Positions 24,625-33,211 of a stretch of 59,856 bases of DNA are shown here, piece by piece. The stretch's first letter is position 1; the number at the start of each line of letters is the position of its first letter. A program made the translations under genes and the position numbers. The notes below the pieces were generated by a model. The model was given only the letters and a program-made list of their open reading frames with translations. It did no database searches and was not told the DNA's origin. The stretch comes from an uncultured Alphaproteobacteria bacterium (GTDB lineage Bacteria > Pseudomonadota > Alphaproteobacteria > Rs-D84), in contig CAJGDG010000005.1 in the NCBI GenBank assembly GCA_904502095.1, positions 1-59,856 on the forward strand, given 5' to 3'.

Positions 24625-25932
24625 ATGATTAAAAAAGAAAAAATCAAAGGTTTACATTATTCCGTTAACGGCACAATCGCTGCTGCTGATTTACAGGCTG
24701 CCGCCGATGAAATTTTATTAGAATACGGCAAAAAGGTTAAAATGCCTGGGTTCCGTGCGGGCAAAGTTCCATTATCAATTTTACGCCAAAAATATAACGC
24801 GTCTGCATACGGCGAAGCAATTGATAAATTAATGAACAAAGATTTAAACGATTATATCGCAGACAAAAAAATCCGTTTGGCGGGTGCGCCAAAGGCTGAT
24901 ATGGACGGCTGGGAAATTGGCAAAGACGCAGAATATTCTTTGGACTTTGACATTTTGCCATCATTACCAGAAATTGATTTAGAAAAAATCACAGTCACCA
25001 AGAAAGTTGCTGACCTGGATGAAAAAGAAGTTGATACCGCATTGGAAAACATCCGCAAAAGTCGCAGCATCGCTGAAAAGCAAGACGAAAAGTACAAAGC
25101 ACAAAACGGCGACATCGCTGTAATTGACTTCAAAGGCTTTGTTGGCGACACAGCATTCGAAGGTGGCGAAGCGAAAAAGCATCACCTGACATTGGGTTCT
25201 GGCGCATTTATTCCTGGGTTCGAAGACCAAATCATTGGTCATAAAACAGGCGACAAATTCGATGTAAATGTTAAATTCCCTGCGGATTATCATGCAGAAA
25301 ACTTGGCTGGCCAAGATGCCAAATTCGAAGTTGAAATTCACGCAATCCGCAAACATATCTTGCCTGAATTAAACGACGAATTGGCAAAACAAGTTGGCCA
25401 AGAATCTGTTGACGCATTAAAACAGCATATCCGCAATATATTGACAGAACAATATGCAGACGCAGCACAACGCGAAATGCGCAACGAATTGCTGGACACA
25501 TTGGCAGACAAAGTAAAAATGGAATTACCAGAAACATTGGTTGAACAAGAATTAAATATGGCAAAATCTGAATTCGAACGTTCTCATTCTCATTGTGGCG
25601 ACGCGAAATGCGAACACAAATGGGATGAAAAACAGGAACGCAAAGATGCAGAACGCCGCGTTAAACTGGGTCTGATTTTGGCAGAGTGGGGCACACAAAA
25701 CAAAGTAGAAGTTTCCCGCGAAGACCTGCAACAAGCAATTTGGGCCGAAGCAGCACGCTATCCAGATCCAAAACAAGTATTTGAATTCTATAACAAGAAT
25801 CAAAACGCTTTGGCAATGTTGCGTGGTATGTTGTTTGAACGCAAAGCATTGGACGCAATGTTAACACATGTCAAAACCAAAGAAAAAAAGGTAAAGGCAG
25901 ACGACTTGTTTAAACAAGCTCCCGTAAAATAA
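24625..25932 (+). CDS. tig: Trigger factor (ribosome-bound chaperone / prolyl isomerase)
   Basis: The protein is 435 residues. The N-terminal ribosome-binding domain has the signature GFRAGKVPLSILRQKY (G-F-R-x-G-K-x-P). An FKBP-type PPIase domain (about residues 155-245) contains GDIAVIDFKGFVGD and PGFEDQIIGHKTGD. A C-terminal helical domain follows. An unusual His/Cys segment, HSHCGDAKCEHKW at residues 321-333, interrupts the C-terminal domain and could bind metal. AGGGG provides a ribosome binding site. It stands alone, without the clpP-clpX that often follow. Confidence 0.96.
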   Translation: MIKKEKIKGLHYSVNGTIAAADLQAAADEILLEYGKKVKMPGFRAGKVPLSILRQKYNASAYGEAIDKLMNKDLNDYIADKKIRLAGAPKADMDGWEIGKDAEYSLDFDILPSLPEIDLEKITVTKKVADLDEKEVDTALENIRKSRSIAEKQDEKYKAQNGDIAVIDFKGFVGDTAFEGGEAKKHHLTLGSGAFIPGFEDQIIGHKTGDKFDVNVKFPADYHAENLAGQDAKFEVEIHAIRKHILPELNDELAKQVGQESVDALKQHIRNILTEQYADAAQREMRNELLDTLADKVKMELPETLVEQELNMAKSEFERSHSHCGDAKCEHKWDEKQERKDAERRVKLGLILAEWGTQNKVEVSREDLQQAIWAEAARYPDPKQVFEFYNKNQNALAMLRGMLFERKALDAMLTHVKTKEKKVKADDLFKQAPVK

Positions 25933-25959
25933 AAAACGCCCATACGGGCGTTTTTTTTA
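25932..25959 (+). terminator. tig terminator
   Basis: AAACGCCC-ATAC-GGGCGTTTTTTTT directly after the tig stop. Confidence 0.88.
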
Positions 25960-26228
25960 GATAAAAGGAAATCGGGAATCGTGGTGTACACAACGCTACA
26001 TGAGATTCCCGCACCGCCATACCCCGTGATTAGTGCGGAAATTAAATAGAATAATTTAGATAAAAGGAAATCGGGAATCGTAGTGTACATAACGCTACAT
26101 GAGATTCCCGAACAAAAAAAACATTGTTCGTGATTAGTGCGGAAATTAAATAGAATAATTTAGATAAAAGGAAATCGGGAATCGTAGTGTACAAACGCTA
26201 CATGAGATTCCCGATTTACTTTTAGATA
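25957..26228. repeat. Tandem repeat of a nested-hairpin element, about 2.6 copies
   Basis: Copies start at 25957, 26056 and 26160 (periods 99 and 104), followed by a fragment of the next start (TTAGATAA, 26221-26228). Each copy has TTAGATAAAAGGAAAT, then an outer stem CGGGAATC/GATTCCCG enclosing an inner stem GTAGTG/CGCTAC with a 6-7 base loop, and ATGA between inner and outer 3' arms. Differences in the inner stem (GTGG in copy 1, GTAG elsewhere) keep pairing through G-U. A 14- or 19-base variable segment follows the outer stem, then the constant GTGATTAGTGCGG tail. It fills the gap between tig and a convergent gene. Confidence 0.85.
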
Positions 26229-26247
26229 AGTTATTATATTTAATTTA

Positions 26248-28230
26248 TTAAAGCATTGGTGGGAAACATTCCCCAGTCACATCCGAACAACACGCCATTT
26301 CACCGTCTGGCAACTGTGTCAACGCTTCACCGGTACAACAACCGTCCACATCAGGCGCATTACCATCTGCACAGGTTTCAATTTCTGTTTCAACAACAAC
26401 ATCTGTTTCATAGTCATGCGGCGCAACAAACATTTTTTCATTTTGCGAAGAAACATTATACGCAGGCTTGTCTACTACTGGTTCCGTGACAACCACTTCT
26501 TCGACCACAGGTTCCATCGCCGCTTCTTCAACCACTTCTTCAACCACAGGGTCAACGACAGGCTCGATAACGACCGGTTCTTCTGTGACTGTTTCAATTT
26601 GAATTTCTTCTACAACTTCTTCAACAGTTTCTTCTGTGACCGGTTCTGCAATAACAGGTTCAGACACAACAGGCTCTGCGACCGCAGGCTCTTCTGCAAC
26701 AGGTTCGACCACAACAGATTCCACTGGTTCAGGTTCTGCTTCGACAAAAGGCAAGGACACCTCGGAATCCGACAAATCTGATTCTGTTGCAACTTCTTCT
26801 GCCACAGGCATCGCTGTCTTTGCGCCCAATTCCGGCAACGCGTCATTAGAAGAATTCTGATACAACCATAAAGTAAACACAGACAAAACAATCAAGGCAA
26901 TCAACATAACATAATAAAGCATTGTTGGTTTTGTCGTTGTCACCACGGGCGATACAGTTGCTGCCGCCACAGGCGACACAGGCCGCAACTCTGAAACGAT
27001 TGGTGCAACCGCAGGTTCGACCACAACAGGTTCTACAACTGGCGCAACACTGACCACAGGTGCGACCGCGGGCCCTGTCACGACGGAATCGCCCCCAGGT
27101 TCTGTTTCTGGGGCCACAGGCACCACAACAACATCCTTTTCTTCGGCATAAACAGGTTCTTGATTAATATTACCCCAAACGGCATTGTTTTCTTCTTCGC
27201 CCGACAGCGCAACCGGCGCAAAAACATCCAACGCAGGCTTTTCTTGAACCACGGTTTCGCTTTCTTCTGCCAACGGCCGAGTCGGCGCAACAAATTCAGA
27301 TTCTGACGAGTCACCAGATTGTTCTTCGACATAACCCGCAGGCACATTAAATTCTATTGGCTTAAAGGCAATTTCATCATCAAGAATTTCTGGATCTTTA
27401 TTAAACAAAGGTTTTACATCATCGTCCATTTTTTTTGCCTTTGGTTCTGTTGTTTCGTCATTATTTTGTATCACAGGCACAGGTGGGATGCTTTGAACCG
27501 CAACATCTGTCATAATTGGTGTTGCTGGCAACTTCTCGCCCCCCAACGCTTTTAATATTTTCTGCGCCTCGTCAATATCGTCCTGGGCAGACAACTCGCG
27601 ACGAGCTGCATTTTGCGCACGCTTTTTTGCGCGCTTTATCTGTTCGTTAATTGTATCAACTTGAGATTCCATCCGCAGTATTTTTGCAGCAGATTGTTTA
27701 GTCGGCTCTTTCCCGATATTGCGTCGCGCATCAGTCAGTTTTGTGCGTGTTTTTTTCAACTTTTCCTGTAATTCTGCTGTTTTTTCGTTCGCTTTTTCTA
27801 TTGTTTCGCGCGCATTTTCAGCCACAATCTGGGCATTTTCCAACCGTTCTGTTGCGACGCGACGTGCAACCTGTCGTCTGAAATGATTTAAATTGTTCAA
27901 TTCGTCCGTCAAATCATCACCATTTTCATTTGCGCGCACCAACGCACCATACAGATTCAACCCAGTGTATTCGATATCTAACTTTTGATATTTGTTATCC
28001 TTTTTAGGGCGCACCGTTTCCAAATCGACCCCATAGTCATTTTCCAGTATATCGTCCCATTTCCGATTGTCATCAGGATTAATTACCAACAGCACATTTG
28101 GCTTGATATCATTAACAAGAAAATCCAGGACAAAAACCAATTTTTTGTCTGCATCATAATAAGCCCGAAAAGCATTTCCGGCGACATCATAATCTTGTAC
28201 GGACAAAATATTTTCTCTCTCGCTTGCCAT
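26248..28230 (-). CDS. Single-span membrane protein with coiled coil and Pro/Val/Glu-rich repeats
   Basis: The protein is 660 residues and not recognised. The N-terminal 110 residues look globular (DYDVAGNAFRAYYDADKKLVFVLDF). A predicted coiled coil (about 115-220) and an acidic, proline-rich linker follow. One transmembrane helix lies near residues 437-457 (YYVMLIALIVLSVFTLWLY). The segment after it is dominated by EPV/VVEP/EEVVEE repeats, and the C-terminus has six cysteines (TCADGNAPDVDGCC, ACC, GEC). No signal peptide is seen, so the N-terminus is probably cytoplasmic and the repeat and Cys-rich part periplasmic. It ends 18 bases before the gcrA-region start of gap and is transcribed after gcrA, perhaps in one unit. 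Confidence 0.75.
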   Translation of the reverse strand: MASERENILSVQDYDVAGNAFRAYYDADKKLVFVLDFLVNDIKPNVLLVINPDDNRKWDDILENDYGVDLETVRPKKDNKYQKLDIEYTGLNLYGALVRANENGDDLTDELNNLNHFRRQVARRVATERLENAQIVAENARETIEKANEKTAELQEKLKKTRTKLTDARRNIGKEPTKQSAAKILRMESQVDTINEQIKRAKKRAQNAARRELSAQDDIDEAQKILKALGGEKLPATPIMTDVAVQSIPPVPVIQNNDETTEPKAKKMDDDVKPLFNKDPEILDDEIAFKPIEFNVPAGYVEEQSGDSSESEFVAPTRPLAEESETVVQEKPALDVFAPVALSGEEENNAVWGNINQEPVYAEEKDVVVVPVAPETEPGGDSVVTGPAVAPVVSVAPVVEPVVVEPAVAPIVSELRPVSPVAAATVSPVVTTTKPTMLYYVMLIALIVLSVFTLWLYQNSSNDALPELGAKTAMPVAEEVATESDLSDSEVSLPFVEAEPEPVESVVVEPVAEEPAVAEPVVSEPVIAEPVTEETVEEVVEEIQIETVTEEPVVIEPVVDPVVEEVVEEAAMEPVVEEVVVTEPVVDKPAYNVSSQNEKMFVAPHDYETDVVVETEIETCADGNAPDVDGCCTGEALTQLPDGEMACCSDVTGECFPPML

Positions 28231-28248
28231 CTGTTGCCCCTTGATAAA

Positions 28249-28869
28249 TTATTTCTTTTTTGGCGCAGTAAATTGATATGCCTGTTTACAATGTTCATAG
28301 CAATATGGCTTACCCACGAAAACAGTTTCCCCACAAAAATGAAAATGTTCAGAATCAGGATCGCCAATCGGCCAACGGCACTGATTAGGCTTTAAATTCG
28401 CCATTTCCAACGAATGTTGAATTATGCGCTGATGCATCGCCAAATTCTTGGCCGCGCTTTTTGAATCTTTCTTTTCTGCTTTTTCCTTTGGCGCCACCGC
28501 TTTGACAGCAGGCTTTTTAGCCGCAGGCGCAGCCGCTTTCTTGGTCGCAGGCTTTTTGGTTTCTTTCTTGGCCACAACCTTTTTAGCCGCAGGCGCCACC
28601 GTTTTCGACACCGCTTTTTTAGTTGCAGTTTTTGCGACCGATTTTTCGGTGACTTTCTTTTCTGGCGCAACCGCCTTTTTCGACTCTTTCTTTGCAGGCG
28701 CGTCTGCCACCGCGCCGCCCGCCTTGGCGTTCCAGCCCAATCTGTTTAATTTGCCCACAATTGCGTTTTTTGACATTCCTAAACGCTTACCAATTTCAGA
28801 TGTAGACAAACCTTTGCCGGTCAATGCTTTTAATTTTTTTAGCATTGAATTATCCCAACCTTTACTCAT
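28249..28869 (-). CDS. gcrA: GcrA family cell-cycle transcriptional regulator
   Basis: GcrA is an alphaproteobacterial regulator that works with RNA polymerase sigma-70 at promoters methylated at GANTC by CcrM. The protein is 206 residues. The N-terminal helix-turn-helix region LSTSEIGKRLGMSKNAIVGKLNRLG and the C-terminal zinc-binding signature CRWPIGDPDSEHFHFCG...YCYEHCKQAYQ are diagnostic. The two are joined by an unusually long Lys/Ala-rich linker of about 95 residues. I chose the ATG at 28869 (MSKGWDNSMLKK), since AAGGG lies upstream; an in-frame start 14 codons earlier is less likely. Confidence 0.92.
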   Translation of the reverse strand: MSKGWDNSMLKKLKALTGKGLSTSEIGKRLGMSKNAIVGKLNRLGWNAKAGGAVADAPAKKESKKAVAPEKKVTEKSVAKTATKKAVSKTVAPAAKKVVAKKETKKPATKKAAAPAAKKPAVKAVAPKEKAEKKDSKSAAKNLAMHQRIIQHSLEMANLKPNQCRWPIGDPDSEHFHFCGETVFVGKPYCYEHCKQAYQFTAPKKK

Positions 28870-28901
28870 ATCATAAAACCCTTGTTGTACTTTATAATAA
28901 T

Positions 28902-28931
28902 ATTGTATCATAATTACGATTCGAAACGCAA
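28902..28931 (-). promoter_or_regulatory. Candidate gcrA promoter containing a GANTC site
   Basis: On the minus strand, TTGCGT (28926-28931) and TACAAT (28902-28907), spacer 18, with an extended -10 TGATACAAT. A GANTC site (28918-28922) lies within the spacer. It is therefore a possible target of methylation-linked autoregulation. Confidence 0.4.
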
Positions 28932-28941
28932 GGGAGAAAAC

Positions 28942-29415
28942 ATGTTTTTTTCACAGATATTTTTCATCATTTTAATCCTGGCAGCGGCGACACTTGGCAC
29001 ATTGATATCAATCGCGGATTTTCGTCGTCGCATTATCCCAGATGCATATTTATTCCCACTTATGCTGATCGGGCTAATTCTGATTGCGTTTTTCCCGTTT
29101 CCCATCTCTTTTCCCCAGGCTGTCTTTGGCGCAACATTTGGTTATTTACTGGGCATGGCCACCGGATTGTTTTTTGATTATTACATATCAAAAAAAGCAC
29201 CCGCACCATACCCGCCAATTGGCATGGGCGACATCAAACTGATGGGCGTAGGCGGGTTATGGCTGGGCACAAACGGGCTGGGCTGGGCATTGATTATCGC
29301 GTGCATCATTGGGGCGATATGGGCAAAAAGAAAAAAACAAAAATACATCCCATTTGCGCCGTTCTTTTTCATTGGTGGATTTTTGTCTTTCATTGGAAAC
29401 GCGTTTTTGTTATAA
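28942..29415 (+). CDS. Prepilin peptidase, A24 family (CpaA/TadV-like, no methylase domain)
   Basis: The protein is 157 residues with about five transmembrane segments. It keeps the two catalytic aspartates of type IV prepilin peptidases: the first in IADFRRRIIPDAY, the second in the G-x-G-D motif of IGMGDIKLMGVGGLW. The N-terminal cysteine/methylase domain of full-length PilD is absent, as in CpaA/TadV. It cuts the leader of prepilins at the cytoplasmic face. No pilin or secretion ATPase is visible in the window. The start at 28942 has AAGGGAG upstream. Three exported proteins follow in the same direction. Confidence 0.85.
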   Translation: MFFSQIFFIILILAAATLGTLISIADFRRRIIPDAYLFPLMLIGLILIAFFPFPISFPQAVFGATFGYLLGMATGLFFDYYISKKAPAPYPPIGMGDIKLMGVGGLWLGTNGLGWALIIACIIGAIWAKRKKQKYIPFAPFFFIGGFLSFIGNAFLL

Positions 29416-29437
29416 TAAAGCACATAAGGGTTATGGA

Positions 29438-30850
29438 TTGAGAAAAAGACACATAAAACATATATTCTTAATATGCTGTTTATACGGGCTTTTTGCACCG
29501 TATGTGTCTGACGCATCAACACCTTTTTCAAAATATGGCGTGATTCAAAATGTTCAAAATTATTCAACAAATCCATTTTGGAATGCCGACTCTCCGTATA
29601 ATCAGCGTATGCCACAACCGGTATACGCCCAGGGACCCAGTGTTCAAACCGACGATTGCCAACGCACCGTCGCATCATTAATCGCGGTGCAGTGCAGGGG
29701 GCTGAACAATTGCGCGAACACCAAGCTGACAGACATTCGCCCCGCGATAATGGTTCAGTTATCACGTATGTCAAACGGCAACTATGCAACATCGTGCGCG
29801 GGCTATATTGATGGCGCATTTAATGATTATCGCGCACAAAATGTTGTTGCCCAGCCGAACACCGGCACCGCATTTCCAACGGTCGCCACACCCACAGCAC
29901 AAATAAAAATCGACACAACAACCCGCACCCCCAATTGGGCGACCGAGATTGAAGAGCGTCGTCAAGAATTGGCTGCATTACAGGCTGAAAACGGTGCCAA
30001 CGATTTTGAAATCCAAAAGACAGATTTTCCAACGACATACGCCGACTTGTCCTTTACCGAACGCATGGCGAACGAAGCCGCCGGTTATGAACCATACGAA
30101 GGCAAACGCGCATACCAGGAAATTAACATCGAAGATTTAGATGAATATTACAAACGTCAAGAAGACGTTGCCCAGGCTAAGAAAGAATACGAAGAATCAA
30201 TGGCAGAACTTGAAAAGGCAAAAAAATGCCGCAAAAATCCAAACGCTCCCGAATGTACTAATAACAACGATGATGACAACAACGATGATGACAACAACAA
30301 TGATGACAACGAAAGCGACAACGAAGAAGAGACACCAGTGACCCCTATGAGTCTAACTGGGAAAGAACACTTTATGTTCTTGTTTCAGCCTGATGACGCT
30401 GCCTGGGAAAAGGGCGAAGAAATAGAAACATCCCAATTATCCAAAAACACATTTTGGAATAAAAAATGCAGCGACCACAGCCTGGCTGTTATTGACGACG
30501 ATAGTGTTATAAACAAAAATATGTCTAATGTATTTAGTGAGCTTACATTTGATACAACTGACTTTTATCTGTACATCAACACAACAAACTATCTTATAAC
30601 AAGCAGGAACAACCCGTATCGATTCAGGCCAGATTATTCGGGCTTGTTGTGTCGCGACGACACTCCTGATCTACTAAGTTATACCGACCTAGAATCGGCA
30701 AAGTTAAAAGCAACCGCTATCCAAGAAAGCTTAAACGGCACCACGTGTAAGGGGCTTAAACTGTACATTGTGACCTTTCCTTTGCCAAAAAATTTTAGCG
30801 AGACACCAAAAAAAATAACAATCGTTGACGGGCCATTTGGCATTGAATAA
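29438..30850 (+). CDS. Exported protein with Asn/Asp-rich linker, unknown function
   Basis: The protein is 470 residues if it starts at the TTG at 29438, preceded by AAGGG. This gives a good signal peptide (LRKRHIKHIFLICCLYGLFA, cut near SDA). The N-terminal domain has cysteines in DDCQRTVASLIAVQCRGLNNC and ATSCAGYIDGAF. A charged helical region (about 170-260) leads to a Asn/Asp/Glu low-complexity linker (about 275-300) and a C-terminal domain of about 165 residues with cysteines. I do not recognise it. Two bases separate it from the next exported protein, so the two are translationally close. Confidence 0.75.
   Translation: MRKRHIKHIFLICCLYGLFAPYVSDASTPFSKYGVIQNVQNYSTNPFWNADSPYNQRMPQPVYAQGPSVQTDDCQRTVASLIAVQCRGLNNCANTKLTDIRPAIMVQLSRMSNGNYATSCAGYIDGAFNDYRAQNVVAQPNTGTAFPTVATPTAQIKIDTTTRTPNWATEIEERRQELAALQAENGANDFEIQKTDFPTTYADLSFTERMANEAAGYEPYEGKRAYQEINIEDLDEYYKRQEDVAQAKKEYEESMAELEKAKKCRKNPNAPECTNNNDDDNNDDDNNNDDNESDNEEETPVTPMSLTGKEHFMFLFQPDDAAWEKGEEIETSQLSKNTFWNKKCSDHSLAVIDDDSVINKNMSNVFSELTFDTTDFYLYINTTNYLITSRNNPYRFRPDYSGLLCRDDTPDLLSYTDLESAKLKATAIQESLNGTTCKGLKLYIVTFPLPKNFSETPKKITIVDGPFGIE
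30259..30318 (+). repeat. In-frame 15-bp tandem repeat encoding Asn/Asp
   Basis: About three and a half copies of a unit like GATGATGACAACAAC encode the acidic linker of the 470-residue exported protein. Gain or loss of a unit would change linker length by five residues without a frameshift. Confidence 0.7.
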
Positions 30851-30852
30851 CA

Positions 30853-33150
30853 ATGAAACGATTAATAACACTTTTCATAATATTATTATCAACATCTGTT
30901 GCACATGCAGATGATCCGGCAACCCCATGTGCCAGCAAGGTTTTTGCTGAAAACATTGCCGCTGTTGCAAATCAAATTGATCCTTTTGCCGATGAAATCG
31001 ATGTAAAAACACAATTATACGCTGTTTTCGCCGACAAAGATGTTTTATCGGCGGTTTTAAATTGCCCCGAAATCGCACGCGCAAACGAAACCGATACTAT
31101 TAAATTCACTCCTATCAGATATGAATTTTCAAACGGACGCGAAATTGTTATCAACTATGAAACACAGCCAAAACTGCTGAAACAAAAAATTGCATTGGCA
31201 GGCAAACGCCGTTTGCCATCATCTGACCCAAACCCACGCGTCGGCGACATTAACGACGATGCAATGTGGACAAATACCAATCCCGCGTGGTATGCAATTA
31301 TGGTGACGCAATCTGGCGCGTTGCGTGACTTTGTCGGCCCCGACAAAAACAACACTGTATCACTACAATATATCGCTGACAATATGGACAAACTTTATCC
31401 AAACGGTATGTTAAACGGTGGCCTGTGCACCAGTCGCAGCGCAATCGCCGGGGATGATTTACCAATAAACAGCGCAGGGAAAATAACCACTGGCGAAGAC
31501 CAAGATTTTTATATCGCTGGCGATATTAATCTGGAATGGATTGGATATGCCGAAGTCGCTGCCGAAGTTATACTAACCATTGCCACAATGGGCGGCAGTG
31601 CCGCCGTTTCTGGCACTGTCAAAGGCGCACGCGCATTAAGCGCAATGAAAAACCTGTCGCCTATATTAAAAGCTCTGGAAAACAGCGCAGATGTAAAAAA
31701 ATTCATTGACCGCACAGACGATTTGGCAGATGTGACAAAACGCATCGATGATTTAACCGATGCGGGAAAAACAATGGACAAAAGTTCCGATGCATTTAAA
31801 AGAAATGAAAATTTGATAGACCAATTAAAAAAGAACAAAAAAAATCTGGAAACTGAAATTAAAGATCTGGAAAAAATCGACGATGTCAGCGAATACAAAA
31901 AAACCGCCGGCGCAATGGAAGATATGGTAAAATATCTGGACGATTTAGGCGTGCTGAATAAAAAAGCAACAAAAATATCCAAAGAAGCGGGCAAACTGCG
32001 CAGTGTATATAACGCCACCAAAAAAACCGAAAACGCACAAAAATATCGCAAAGTCCTGGTCACGCAACAACGCGCAACAAAAGAGTTGGACGAGCTGAAA
32101 AAAGCACGAAAATTGCTGGACGAGGCCAACGAAATCGCCCCAGATATGTCAAAGATAAATAAAAATATCGCCAATTATGAAAAACAAATTGAAAAATTAA
32201 AAACAAAACTGCCAGATACGATGGGCTCGCAAAAAAGAGACATCAACAGACAAATTAAAAATTTAGAGCAGCAAATAAACAACCAACGCAACCTGGGGAA
32301 AAATCCAAAAAAACTGACTGGTAAAGATAAACAAAACGCTATTGATGCACTGGATCAGAAAATAAAAGGTACAGAAAAAAATCTTGAAACTATCAATGAC
32401 TCAATAAAAGAATTAGAAAAAATCGATGATGTAAAGCAATACAAAGAAGCATCTGAAAAATATTCTGAATTGGTTAAAATAAGCCATATTATGAAAAACG
32501 GGAAAGTGTTATCCAAGGCTCCGAAACGCGGAAATGTATTTACACGCGCATCAAAAAAAATCAAAGGGACAAAAGTCATGCGCGGAATCAAAGCGTTCAA
32601 AACCGCATTTTCAGGCGGCGACAAAATCAGCAAGGCCGCAAAGATGGGACGCACGGGTTCATTGGCATCAAAAACACGCAATTGGTTATTTCACAGCACT
32701 TTGACGGCGGCAGGTTCGTTGGCAAAATTCGAAGCCCAAGCCGGCGCATTGTATATGATTGTAAGTTTTGCCGCGGATATGTATGACTTTACCAGCGATT
32801 CAACCAGCGAATTTACAAACAATATTGAATTTGTGCCATACCTGTTGTTGTCAGCAGACGATATCCAAGAAGGTCAAGACAATGTCGTAAATTATGGTAT
32901 GTGGTTAATGTGGCTTGGCGACTCAACCAGTGCCGCCGATGATGACGCCGCGTTCTTGATGGCAAACGATTTCGCCGCAAAATTCCACGAAGACTTGATG
33001 GAAGTGCAGGGCAACACATCATCCCCATGCGATGTTGATATTTATGTTGTGCGCCCAATTCTGCGCAACCCTGGCGAAGAAGATGGACAAATATATTACC
33101 TGATTATGAATGACCGTCCGTGGACAACGTCAGAAAACCCAGCAGAATAA
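30853..33150 (+). CDS. Large exported coiled-coil protein, unknown function
   Basis: The protein is 765 residues. The signal peptide MKRLITLFIILLSTSVAHA is clear. An N-terminal domain to about residue 220 precedes a hydrophobic helix (AEVAAEVILTIATMGGSAAV) reminiscent of membrane-active segments. A long Lys/Glu coiled coil spans about 270-560. It contains two related copies of a module KNLET...LEKIDDV..YK near residues 328 and 510. A basic region follows, then a second hydrophobic stretch (AGALYMIVSFAADMY) and a C-terminal domain with VNYGMWLMWLGDSTSAADDD and a conserved-looking tail. I do not recognise it. It sits two bases after the 470-residue protein, suggesting the two work together. Confidence 0.8.
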   Translation: MKRLITLFIILLSTSVAHADDPATPCASKVFAENIAAVANQIDPFADEIDVKTQLYAVFADKDVLSAVLNCPEIARANETDTIKFTPIRYEFSNGREIVINYETQPKLLKQKIALAGKRRLPSSDPNPRVGDINDDAMWTNTNPAWYAIMVTQSGALRDFVGPDKNNTVSLQYIADNMDKLYPNGMLNGGLCTSRSAIAGDDLPINSAGKITTGEDQDFYIAGDINLEWIGYAEVAAEVILTIATMGGSAAVSGTVKGARALSAMKNLSPILKALENSADVKKFIDRTDDLADVTKRIDDLTDAGKTMDKSSDAFKRNENLIDQLKKNKKNLETEIKDLEKIDDVSEYKKTAGAMEDMVKYLDDLGVLNKKATKISKEAGKLRSVYNATKKTENAQKYRKVLVTQQRATKELDELKKARKLLDEANEIAPDMSKINKNIANYEKQIEKLKTKLPDTMGSQKRDINRQIKNLEQQINNQRNLGKNPKKLTGKDKQNAIDALDQKIKGTEKNLETINDSIKELEKIDDVKQYKEASEKYSELVKISHIMKNGKVLSKAPKRGNVFTRASKKIKGTKVMRGIKAFKTAFSGGDKISKAAKMGRTGSLASKTRNWLFHSTLTAAGSLAKFEAQAGALYMIVSFAADMYDFTSDSTSEFTNNIEFVPYLLLSADDIQEGQDNVVNYGMWLMWLGDSTSAADDDAAFLMANDFAAKFHEDLMEVQGNTSSPCDVDIYVVRPILRNPGEEDGQIYYLIMNDRPWTTSENPAE

Positions 33151-33157
33151 AAACTTA

Positions 33158-33186
33158 TTGTATTTTTTGCCGCTTTTACTTATAAT
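33158..33186 (+). promoter_or_regulatory. Promoter of the 105-residue exported protein gene
   Basis: TTGTAT (33158-33163) and consensus TATAAT (33181-33186) with a 17-base spacer, 25 bases before the ATG. Confidence 0.55.
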
Positions 33187-33211
33187 AAAAATATAAATCA
33201 AGGGGGCAGGT

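Noticed and set aside
25957..26228. CRISPR or integron attC array
   Set aside because: Repeats are about 85 bases with only two short variable pieces, there is no cas or integrase gene, and the attC core motifs are absent.
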